Source: Hyphomicrobiales bacterium
GTDB lineage: Bacteria; Pseudomonadota; Alphaproteobacteria; Rhizobiales; Aestuariivirgaceae
Direction of reading: 5' to 3'
NCBI GenBank assembly: GCA_003151375.1
Contig: PLXI01000284.1
Span: 1-5,922 of the forward strand
DNA length: 5,922 nt
The notes below the pieces were generated by a model. It saw only the letters and a list, made by a program, of their open reading frames with translations. It was not told where the DNA came from and searched no databases. Below are positions 1 through 5,922 of this stretch, piece after piece (positions within the stretch are counted from its first letter, which is position 1; each line of letters begins with the position of its first letter). The position numbers and the translations under genes are program-made.

Positions 1-854
1 TCCAGCGTTCCGTCTGAGCCATCCACCAACTTGCTAACTTCATCCACCATTGTGGCCTGATGAGCTTCGGTTTGTTGGCCTGAGGCATCATTCTTCAACA
101 CGGCGGCAACTGCGCCCTTCGGGTCCTTGGCCAAGTCATTCCAGCCCATCATTGAGGCTTTCACAAATTTGGCCATAGTGGCAACGAAGGCCGGGTCTTT
201 CAGCTTGTCTTGCTCAACGTAAAGACCGTCTTCTAAAGTGGCCACACCCTGGTCTTCATATTTGAACACCACGAGGTCATCGGCCTTCACGCCCGCTTCC
301 AGCACTTGATGATATTCATTGTAAGTCATGGTGGAAATACAGTCGGCTTGCTTTTGCAACAGCGGATCAACGTTGAAGCCCTGTTTCAAAACCTTGATGT
401 CAGAATCGGTTTTGAGGCCAAGCTTCGACATCCATGACAAGAACGGATATTCATTGCCGAAGAACCACACGCCCAAGGTTTTGCCCTTAAGGTCTGCTGG
501 TGTCTTAATGCCAGTTTCCTTACGGCAGGTGAGCTCAAGGCCCGAATGCTTGAAAGTCTGGGCGATGTTGACAAGGTTGTTGCCCTTTTCGCGAGATGCA
601 AGGGCGGCTGGCATCCAATCTACAATCACATCAGCACCGCCACCTGCGATTACTTGCTCGGGGGCAATGTCTGGGCCGCCCGGCTTGATCACAACGTCAA
701 GGCCAGCAGCTTTGTAATAGCCTTTTTCCTGCGCCACATAATAACCAGCGAATTGGGCCTGTGTGACCCATTTCAATTGCAATACAACTTTTTCCGCATG
801 GGCGGTCGAGGCAAAAGCCGCAAGCGCCACGGCACCTAACAACAGTTTTTTCAT
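1..854 (-). CDS. ABC transporter periplasmic substrate-binding protein, NMT1/THI5-like (C-terminus beyond window)
   Basis: This gene is not a closed ORF because it runs off the left edge; I translated it by hand. It starts at ATG 854-852 and gives 284 residues with no stop before base 1; the family is usually about 310-340 residues, so only the C-terminal tail is missing. Residues 1-20 form a Sec signal peptide: MKK, a hydrophobic stretch, then an Ala-His-Ala cleavage site before Glu21. There is no lipobox, so a free periplasmic protein is expected. The mature start, LKWVTQAQFAGYYVAQEKGYY (27-47), followed by a Gly-Gly-Pro and a GGGAD segment (71-75), and GNEYP (133-137), are typical of NMT1/THI5-like binding proteins (PF09084 type), the family of ThiY. 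It is the last visible gene of the operon and should deliver the ligand to the two permeases. Family members bind thiamine-pyrimidine precursors, among other ligands; the preTA context suggests a pyrimidine or related ring. The ligand is not proven. Confidence 0.9.
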   Translation of the reverse strand, partial: MKKLLLGAVALAAFASTAHAEKVVLQLKWVTQAQFAGYYVAQEKGYYKAAGLDVVIKPGGPDIAPEQVIAGGGADVIVDWMPAALASREKGNNLVNIAQTFKHSGLELTCRKETGIKTPADLKGKTLGVWFFGNEYPFLSWMSKLGLKTDSDIKVLKQGFNVDPLLQKQADCISTMTYNEYHQVLEAGVKADDLVVFKYEDQGVATLEDGLYVEQDKLKDPAFVATMAKFVKASMMGWNDLAKDPKGAVAAVLKNDASGQQTEAHQATMVDEVSKLVDGSDGTL

Positions 855-861
855 TTGACGT

Positions 862-869
862 TCTCCTTT
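862..869 (-). promoter_or_regulatory. Strong ribosome binding site of the substrate-binding protein gene
   Basis: On the minus strand this reads AAAGGAGA, with GGAG ending 8 bases before the ATG at 854. It is the best Shine-Dalgarno match in the window. It fixes the start of the binding-protein gene and fits the need for more binding protein than membrane components. It lies in the 39-base gap after the upstream permease gene, where I see no hairpin or clear promoter. Confidence 0.8.
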
Positions 870-893
870 TTATTTTAACACTCTATCCCAATC

Positions 894-1832
894 CTATCTG
901 CGATAAGAAGGATGCCAGAAAGTGACCCTGCGCTCAGCGAGCGAAAGGCACCCATAAAAGAATGAACCTGAAATGGCGGCAACCGCAATTTCGGCCCAGA
1001 CCATATCCAAATTCTGTCTGCCCACCTCAGTGGACATGCGAAAGCCCATGCCCACGATAGGCGTGCCAAAGAATTCTGCAACAATGGCCCCGATCATCGC
1101 CAAAGTGGAATTGATCTTAAGTGCGTTGAAAATGAAAGGCATGGCGGCAGGAAGGCGCAGTTTGATGAGAGTGGTGAACCAGTCAGCGCCATAACCGCGC
1201 ATCAAGTCACGTTCCATTTGGCCTGATGCGTTGAGGCCTGCCAATGTATTGATGAGCATAGGAAAGAAGGTCATCACCACCACCATCGCCGCCTTTGACG
1301 GCCAGTCAAAACCGAACCACATTACGAGGATAGGTGCAACTCCCACAATCGGCAATGCAGCTACGAGGTTTCCAAGGGGCAAGAGTCCACGCCGTAAAAA
1401 GTCATTTCGGTCACATACTAGGGCGGCAAGAAAGCCAGCGCCAGAGCCCATCAGCCATCCCGGGATGACCGCACGCAAAATGGTCTGCACAAAATCTGCC
1501 TTAAGAATGGGAAGCGTGGCCACAAATTTTGCAGCAATCTCAGAAGGTGATGGCAGCAGAACAACGGGAATTGCGGAAGTGCGGACATAGGCCTCCCATG
1601 CGGCAATTACACCAAGGCCGAAAATCGTGGGCACCAGCCAGCGCGTCTGGGCCTTGGGAAGCACCAGATCAGCAACCCAACTGGCGCTCCATGCCGCCAC
1701 CCAACTGCAGATTACAAAGGCGAATGATAGTGCCCAGTCTTGGCCCGTTGGCGGGTTGGTGCGGCTGAAGCTCAACGCAATCAAAATACTTAGCCCCGAG
1801 CTGATTAGCAGCGTGACGACGGCGCGTATCAT
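894..1832 (-). CDS. ABC transporter permease, SsuC/TauC type, with extra N-terminal membrane segments
   Basis: This 312-residue inner-membrane permease belongs to the binding-protein-dependent transport family (BPD_transp_1), nitrate/sulfonate/taurine class. The core begins around residue 65 with a membrane segment (about 67-84), then the LLPSP motif (92-96) typical of the class, several further hydrophobic helices, and the cytoplasmic coupling (EAA) loop at 209-228, ending in KLRLP. That loop keeps the conserved glycine (Gly215) but has Asp-Leu-Met in place of Glu-Ala-Ala. Two further hydrophobic stretches (about 4-22 and 33-58) lie before the core, making it longer than the usual 250-280 residues. 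The ATG at 1832 overlaps the TGA of the preceding permease by four bases (ATGA), which indicates translational coupling. A GGGGG run at 1840-1844, 7 bases upstream, may serve as ribosome binding site. It probably forms a heterodimer with the neighbouring permease. Substrate unproven. Confidence 0.88.
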   Translation of the reverse strand: MIRAVVTLLISSGLSILIALSFSRTNPPTGQDWALSFAFVICSWVAAWSASWVADLVLPKAQTRWLVPTIFGLGVIAAWEAYVRTSAIPVVLLPSPSEIAAKFVATLPILKADFVQTILRAVIPGWLMGSGAGFLAALVCDRNDFLRRGLLPLGNLVAALPIVGVAPILVMWFGFDWPSKAAMVVVMTFFPMLINTLAGLNASGQMERDLMRGYGADWFTTLIKLRLPAAMPFIFNALKINSTLAMIGAIVAEFFGTPIVGMGFRMSTEVGRQNLDMVWAEIAVAAISGSFFYGCLSLAERRVTFWHPSYRR

Positions 1833-2689
1833 GGTTTTGCCCCCATTCGCTTGAGGCTTTGCTTTTCCAATTCACTGAGCAACCAGACCATCATGGCCGC
1901 GGCAAACGCTGCCACAAAAAGTGCCGCCCAGATTTGTAACGTATTGCCATAGTATGAGCCGTTGAGCAGGCGCGCACCAATGCCTGCCACTGCACCAGTG
2001 GGCAATTCGGCCACAATGGCCCCAGTAAGAGCTATGGCCACAGATACTTTTAGTGAGGCAAATAGGAAAGGCAGCGATGCTGGCAGCCGCAGCTTCCACA
2101 AGGTTTGCGCTGCATTGGCATTATAAGTGCGCATCAAATCCTGTTGCATCACGTCTGGTGAGCGCAGGCCCTTCACCATGCCGATGGTAACGGGGAAGAA
2201 GCAGAGATATGTCGAGATACTGGCCTTGGTGAAAATATCGGGCAGGCCGGTTTTGCCCAGCACAACGATAAGCATCGGCGCGATGGCCAAGATGGGAATA
2301 GTTTGGGAGGCAATCACCCAAGGCATCAGGCTTTTTTCCAACGAGGCCGTATGCACAATGCTTATGGCCAGCAGAATGCCCAATAGACCACCCATGATGA
2401 AGCCCACCAGCGTGGACGAAAGTGTGATCCACAAATGATAAACCAGTGATTTGATTGTCCACGGCGCCACCGCAAAAACCGTGTTCCAGATTTCACGTGC
2501 CACTTGATGAGGGCTGGGCAATACTGGCCGCACTTCGTTCCACGAATAAGCCAGGGTGTTTGCCAAACCGCCGCCTGCGGCGGCAATTTTGGGCGTTGTC
2601 AGAACTGCATTCATCGGGATGCACGCGAGATACCACATAACGATGATGGCAAGTGTTACGGTGAGGATCGGCAACAAATTGCGTTTCAT
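1829..2689 (-). CDS. ABC transporter permease, SsuC/TauC/ThiX type
   Basis: This 286-residue inner-membrane permease is of the same class as the next gene but clearly different in sequence, so the transporter has a heterodimeric membrane domain. It has a first membrane helix (about 5-23), an extended non-membrane stretch (24-75) containing the VLPSP motif (56-60), a series of helices from about 87 onward, and the coupling loop at 184-203 ending in KLRLP. In that loop the normally conserved glycine is Asn190, with Asp-Leu-Met in place of Glu-Ala-Ala. I chose the ATG at 2689, one base after the ATPase stop, because it has a GAGGA ribosome site 5 bases upstream and gives a normal Met-Lys-Arg start before the first helix. 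In-frame ATGs at 2701 and 2743 lie inside the ATPase gene; 2701 (four residues longer) remains possible. The stop overlaps the next start (ATGA). Confidence 0.88.
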   Translation of the reverse strand: MKRNLLPILTVTLAIIVMWYLACIPMNAVLTTPKIAAAGGGLANTLAYSWNEVRPVLPSPHQVAREIWNTVFAVAPWTIKSLVYHLWITLSSTLVGFIMGGLLGILLAISIVHTASLEKSLMPWVIASQTIPILAIAPMLIVVLGKTGLPDIFTKASISTYLCFFPVTIGMVKGLRSPDVMQQDLMRTYNANAAQTLWKLRLPASLPFLFASLKVSVAIALTGAIVAELPTGAVAGIGARLLNGSYYGNTLQIWAALFVAAFAAAMMVWLLSELEKQSLKRMGAKP

Positions 2690-2690
2690 G

Positions 2691-3467
2691 CTAATCCTCA
2701 TAGCTGTGCCCCGATTTGAGATCTTCGCGCACACGGTGAGCAATTTTCAGGAATGCGGATGTCTCGCGAATTTCCAGCTTTCGTTCTGAAGGCAGATCAA
2801 CATCGATCACATCGATAATGCGGCCAGGCCTTGGGCTCATCACTACGATTTTAGTGGAAAGAAACACTGCTTCTGGAATTGAATGGGTGACGAAGACTAC
2901 AGTCTTCTTGGTACGTGCCCAAAGTTCTAACAGCTGCTGGTTCAGCTTATCTCGGACGATTTCATCCAAAGCACCGAATGGCTCATCCATCAATAGAAGC
3001 TTGGGATCAAACGCCAAAGCGCGTGCGATCGACACACGCTGTTGCATCCCGCCTGAAAGTTGCCAGGGGAATTTCTGTTCAAAGCCGTTGAGCTTGACCA
3101 GAGCGAGATTGCGCGACACCCGGCCCGCCACATCATCAAGGCCCATGATCTCAAGCGGCAGCTTTACATTGTCCTTTACGCTGCGCCAAGGCAGCAGGGC
3201 AGGGGCTTGAAATACATAGCCATAAGCACGCGCAAGACGCGCGGCCTCAGCACTCATGCCATTGACAGTGAGGCTGCCCGAAGTCGGCGTTTCAAGATTG
3301 GCAATAGCGCGCAATAATGTGGTTTTGCCACAGCCAGATGGCCCGATGAGGGAAATGAATTCACCCTCCAAAACTGATAGGCCGATTTCTGACAATGCCT
3401 GAACTGGCCCATCTTGTGTTTCAAAACTGAGTCCTAAATTGCGCGCTTCGATCACATTTTCAGTCAA
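2691..3467 (-). CDS. ABC transporter ATP-binding protein, TauB/SsuB/ThiZ type
   Basis: This is the cytoplasmic ATPase of the importer, 258 residues, full length for the family. All nucleotide-binding motifs are intact: Walker A GPSGCGKT (42-49), Q-loop Gln87 in YVFQAPALLPW, signature LSGGMQQR (137-144), Walker B LLLMDEP (157-163), D-loop ALD (166-168) and H-loop His195. The PALLPW stretch after the Q-loop and the PRPGRI segment (212-217) are typical of the nitrate/taurine/sulfonate importer subfamily. The reading frame has no ATG near its beginning: a TAA lies two codons upstream, and the start is TTG at 3467, 12 bases after the preA stop, with a weak TAAGG 10 bases before it. GTG at 3455 (residue 5) is the alternative; both keep the whole domain. 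It should power the two permeases encoded downstream. Expression probably depends on readthrough from preA, since no promoter is seen between them. Confidence 0.93.
   Translation of the reverse strand: MTENVIEARNLGLSFETQDGPVQALSEIGLSVLEGEFISLIGPSGCGKTTLLRAIANLETPTSGSLTVNGMSAEAARLARAYGYVFQAPALLPWRSVKDNVKLPLEIMGLDDVAGRVSRNLALVKLNGFEQKFPWQLSGGMQQRVSIARALAFDPKLLLMDEPFGALDEIVRDKLNQQLLELWARTKKTVVFVTHSIPEAVFLSTKIVVMSPRPGRIIDVIDVDLPSERKLEIRETSAFLKIAHRVREDLKSGHSYED
2695..2699 (-). promoter_or_regulatory. Ribosome binding site deciding the start of the first permease gene
   Basis: On the minus strand this reads GAGGA, five bases before the ATG at 2689, and it lies within the last codons of the upstream ATPase gene. 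It supports the 2689 start over the upstream in-frame ATGs at 2701 and 2743, and implies that the two genes are translated in close succession. Confidence 0.65.
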
Positions 3468-3479
3468 AATTTAGAAACC

Positions 3480-4790
3480 TTACTCAGCCGCTTTTTTCTG
3501 CGATGGATTGTTGGGGTGTTGCGTCCAATTTGCGTAACTGTTGTCAATCGGCTTGTTGGTGCGTGGGTCCGTGCCAGAGGTCTGCCTTTCCAAAGTGATG
3601 CAATTTTCTATCGGACAGACTTCGACACATAAATTGCATGCCACACATTCAGCATCGATCACTTCAAAGTGGCGTGCGCCGTCTTTTTCTTTCATGATGG
3701 CTTGGTGCGAGGTATCTTCACAGGCCGCATAACAGCGGCCGCATTTGATACAAGCATCTTGATCGATCTTGGCTTTGGCAATGTAGTTCAAATTCAGATA
3801 TTGCCAGTCGGTGACATTGGGCACGGCGCGGGAACGGAACGCTTCTATCGTGCCATAGCCTTTTTCATCCATCCAACGGGCAAGGCCGGATTTCATTTCT
3901 TCCACGATCTTGAATCCATAGGTCATGGCCGCGGTGCAGACTTGCACATTGCCAGCCGACATGGAGATGAATTCCGCTGCATCACGCCATGTGGTGATGC
4001 CGCCTATGGCTGAGATGGGGAGGTCACGGGTTTCTTTGTCGCGCGCAATTTCGGCCACCATGTTAAGAGCGATGGGCTTCACTGCTGGGCCACAATAACC
4101 GCCGTGACTGCCTTTGCCATCAATGGATGGATTGGGCGAGAAGCTATCTAAATCAACTGAAACAATCGATGAAATGGTATTAATGAGCGACACGGCATCA
4201 GCGCCGCCCTTCAGAGCTGCACGCGCGGGAAAGCGAATGTCGGTGATATTAGGTGTAAGTTTTACGATGACTGGCATGCGCGAATGTTGTTTGCACCAAC
4301 GTGCCACCATTTCGATATATTCCGGCACTTGGCCCACGGCAGAGCCCATGCCGCGTTCAGACATGCCGTGTGGGCAACCGAAGTTCAGTTCAACGCCATC
4401 GGCCTCGGTTTCTTCCACACGCTTTAGAATTTTTTTCCAAGGCTCTTCCTCGCAAGGCACCATGAGAGAAACCACCACGGCGCGATCTGGCCATTCGCGT
4501 TTGACTTTCTTTATCTCTTGCAGATTGATCTCAAGCGGGCGGTCGGTGATCAGCTCAATGTTGTTGAGGCCAAGCAGGCGGCGATCTGCACCATGAATTG
4601 CACCGTAACGCGGCCCGTTGACGTTAACGATTGGTGGGCCCTCTTCGCCCAGGGTTTTCCAAACAACGCCGCCCCAGCCAGCCTTGAAGGCGCGCACCAC
4701 ATTATATTCCTTGTCCGTGGGTGGGGCTGAAGCCAACCAAAATGGATTAGGTGATTTAATGCCGACGAAGTTTGAGCGAAGGTCTGCCAT
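3480..4790 (-). CDS. preA: NAD-dependent dihydropyrimidine dehydrogenase subunit PreA
   Basis: This is the catalytic subunit that reduces uracil or thymine to the 5,6-dihydro base in the cytoplasm, 436 residues. Residues 1 to about 320 form a dihydroorotate-dehydrogenase-like FMN barrel. The active-site segment NFGCPHGMSERGMGSAVGQ (136-154) matches the animal DPD loop, so Cys139 aligns with catalytic Cys671 of pig DPD and His141 with His673. Asn204-Thr205 (LINTISS) match the Asn-Thr pair at the pyrimidine site. The C-terminal ferredoxin domain has CxxCxxCxxxC at 347-357 and again at 382-392 (last Cys in CP), the ligands of two 4Fe-4S clusters that pass electrons from PreT. The reading frame is open to 4943, but I chose ATG 4790 because homology (MADLRSNFVG) begins there and it falls 13 bases after the preT stop; the upstream part would overlap preT by about 140 bases. 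Its ribosome site is weak (GAGAGA). It works as a complex with PreT. Confidence 0.95.
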   Translation of the reverse strand: MADLRSNFVGIKSPNPFWLASAPPTDKEYNVVRAFKAGWGGVVWKTLGEEGPPIVNVNGPRYGAIHGADRRLLGLNNIELITDRPLEINLQEIKKVKREWPDRAVVVSLMVPCEEEPWKKILKRVEETEADGVELNFGCPHGMSERGMGSAVGQVPEYIEMVARWCKQHSRMPVIVKLTPNITDIRFPARAALKGGADAVSLINTISSIVSVDLDSFSPNPSIDGKGSHGGYCGPAVKPIALNMVAEIARDKETRDLPISAIGGITTWRDAAEFISMSAGNVQVCTAAMTYGFKIVEEMKSGLARWMDEKGYGTIEAFRSRAVPNVTDWQYLNLNYIAKAKIDQDACIKCGRCYAACEDTSHQAIMKEKDGARHFEVIDAECVACNLCVEVCPIENCITLERQTSGTDPRTNKPIDNSYANWTQHPNNPSQKKAAE

Positions 4791-4803
4791 ATTGGTTCTC
4801 TCT

Positions 4804-5922
4804 CTATACTGACAAAGCAATATGAATGGATTCTGCGGCACGTCGTCCGTCATCGACGGCAGAAACGGTGAGATCTTGGCCGCCAGCAATACAATCGCCG
4901 CCAGCCCATATGCCATTGACTGACGTCCGCTTTTCAGCGTCAACTTTGATGCGTCCTTGGTCTAAGGCAATAGCGCTTTTTGCCGTGTCTATATAAGTTT
5001 GGCCGATGGCTTTGAAAATCATGTCCGCCTTGATTTCAAAACTCTCGCCAGTGCCGGCAAGTTTTTTGTTTTTTTCCATGGTGTGTTCGCATTTGAGACC
5101 GATGGCCCTGCCGTCTTTCACCAGAACTTTTTTGGGTTGGACCCAGTGCTTGATATTAACACCTTTGGTTTGTGCCAACTCTTGTTCAAAAGGGCTGGCT
5201 TTCATCTGCGCAGCACCACGCCGATATAGGATGGTCACATTTTCAGCGCCAAGCAATTTGGACTGAACCGCAATATCAATCGCCGTCATTCCGCCGCCGA
5301 TTACCACAACATCGCGGCCCACGGGCAGCTTTGATAGATCCTTGGCCTGACGCAGATCGGAGATATACGCAACCGCGTCTTCAATGCCCTCGGCCTCTTC
5401 GTGTTTGGTGCCAAGTTCATTCACACCAGCAAGGCCAAGGCCGAGAAACACTGCATCATAATTCTGTTGCAGCTGTGCAAGTTTCAGCGTTTTGCCAAGC
5501 GCCTTTCCGTGCTCAATTTTGATGCCGCCTATGGCAAGCACAAATTCAACTTCCTTTGCGGCGAAATCGTCAACCGCCTTATAGGCGGCGATGCCAAATT
5601 CATTCAAGCCACCAGACTTTTTCCGAGACTCAAAGATCGTAACGTCATGGCCGTGGAGTGAGAGGCGGTGCGCGCAGGCCAAGCCTGCGGGCCCTGCACC
5701 AACAACCGCAACTTTCTTGCCCGATGATTTTGCGCGCGTGTAAGGGTGTTTATCCGCCATGGCCTGATCTGTGGCGTAGCGTTGCAGCAAGCCGATTTTG
5801 ACAGGCTCTCCCTCTGCATGTTCGCGCACACACGCTTGCTCACACAGCGTTTCAGTGGGGCAAACACGGGCGCACATTCCGCCTAAAATGTTTTGATCGA
5901 AAATAGTTTTGGCGGCGGATTT
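4804..5922 (-). CDS. preT: NAD-dependent dihydropyrimidine dehydrogenase subunit PreT (N-terminus beyond window)
   Basis: This is the electron-input subunit, which oxidises NAD(P)H with FAD and sends electrons through Fe-S clusters to PreA. The frame is open to the window edge and shows 372 residues; about 80 N-terminal residues, including the first cysteine group, are missing. The Met at 5877 is internal, not the start. Visible cysteines 17, 21, 27 and 31 (in MCARVCPTETLCEQAC) align with the second cysteine group of pig DPD, and Gln47 falls exactly where the unusual cluster ligand Gln156 lies. Next come the FAD-binding VAVVGAGPAGLA (71-82), a second dinucleotide fold for NAD(P)H with VVIGGGMTAID (206-216) and LYRRG (232-236), and the C-terminal FAD motif GIWAGGDC (337-344). 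The layout matches the glutamate-synthase-small-chain-like half of DPD. It is the first visible gene of the operon; preA follows after 13 bases. The promoter lies outside the window. Confidence 0.94.
   Translation of the reverse strand, partial: KSAAKTIFDQNILGGMCARVCPTETLCEQACVREHAEGEPVKIGLLQRYATDQAMADKHPYTRAKSSGKKVAVVGAGPAGLACAHRLSLHGHDVTIFESRKKSGGLNEFGIAAYKAVDDFAAKEVEFVLAIGGIKIEHGKALGKTLKLAQLQQNYDAVFLGLGLAGVNELGTKHEEAEGIEDAVAYISDLRQAKDLSKLPVGRDVVVIGGGMTAIDIAVQSKLLGAENVTILYRRGAAQMKASPFEQELAQTKGVNIKHWVQPKKVLVKDGRAIGLKCEHTMEKNKKLAGTGESFEIKADMIFKAIGQTYIDTAKSAIALDQGRIKVDAEKRTSVNGIWAGGDCIAGGQDLTVSAVDDGRRAAESIHIALSV

Noticed and set aside
328..839. Overlapping plus-strand open frames of 129 and 97 codons.
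   Set aside because: They lie opposite the substrate-binding protein gene, which has a signal peptide, strong ribosome site and family motifs. The shadow frames have none of these.
855..893. The 39-base gap before the binding-protein gene as a site for a TPP riboswitch, terminator or internal promoter.
   Set aside because: It is too short for a TPP riboswitch, contains no inverted repeat followed by a T run, and shows no convincing promoter boxes. It contains only the ribosome binding site.
4114..4596. 160-codon open frame on the plus strand.
   Set aside because: It lies wholly opposite the conserved FMN-barrel part of preA and its translation, rich in Ser, Arg and Thr, resembles no protein family I know. 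It is an antisense shadow.
4791..4943. 51-codon in-frame extension upstream of the preA ATG at 4790, containing a hydrophobic stretch that looks like a membrane segment or signal.
   Set aside because: It overlaps the end of preT, whose C-terminal FAD motif is encoded there in another frame. PreA homology begins at 4790, and a cytoplasmic Fe-S/FMN enzyme should not carry a signal sequence.
5863..5877. ATG at 5877 as the start of preT.
   Set aside because: The frame continues upstream to the window edge, and the preceding residues NILGG belong to the conserved Fe-S segment of the DPD N-terminal domain. The Met is internal.

Overview
The window holds six closely packed genes, all read from the minus strand, so transcription runs from position 5922 towards position 1. 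In transcription order they are: preT (start lies beyond the window), preA, an ABC transporter ATPase, two ABC permeases, and a periplasmic solute-binding protein (its C-terminal end lies beyond the window). Gaps between genes are 13, 12, 1, -4 (an ATGA overlap) and 39 bases. No terminator-like hairpin or convincing internal promoter is visible, so the six genes look like one operon. No stretch longer than 39 bases is non-coding, and I see no RNA genes, mobile elements, repeats or CRISPR.

PreT and PreA are the two subunits of bacterial NAD(P)H-dependent dihydropyrimidine dehydrogenase, corresponding to the N-terminal and C-terminal halves of animal DPD. The enzyme reduces uracil or thymine to the 5,6-dihydro form, the first step of reductive pyrimidine catabolism. 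PreT takes electrons from NAD(P)H onto FAD and passes them through Fe-S clusters. PreA carries two more 4Fe-4S clusters and the FMN site where the base is reduced.

The four downstream genes make a complete importer of the nitrate/sulfonate/taurine/thiamine-precursor class: one ATPase, two different permeases and an NMT1/THI5-like binding protein. Lying in the same operon as preTA, it most plausibly imports a pyrimidine, dihydropyrimidine or related cyclic amide such as a hydantoin. That substrate is inferred from context and not shown by the sequence. The later pathway enzymes (dihydropyrimidinase, beta-ureidopropionase) and any regulator are not in the window and may lie on either side.

The protein types, the preTA-plus-transporter arrangement and the moderate GC content (judged by eye) suggest an alphaproteobacterium, probably Hyphomicrobiales-like. 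This is a recognition-level judgement. The region reads as an ordinary, intact catabolic operon. The points worth a second look are the transporter substrate, the extra N-terminal membrane segments of one permease, the asymmetric coupling loops of the permease pair, and the non-ATG start of the ATPase.
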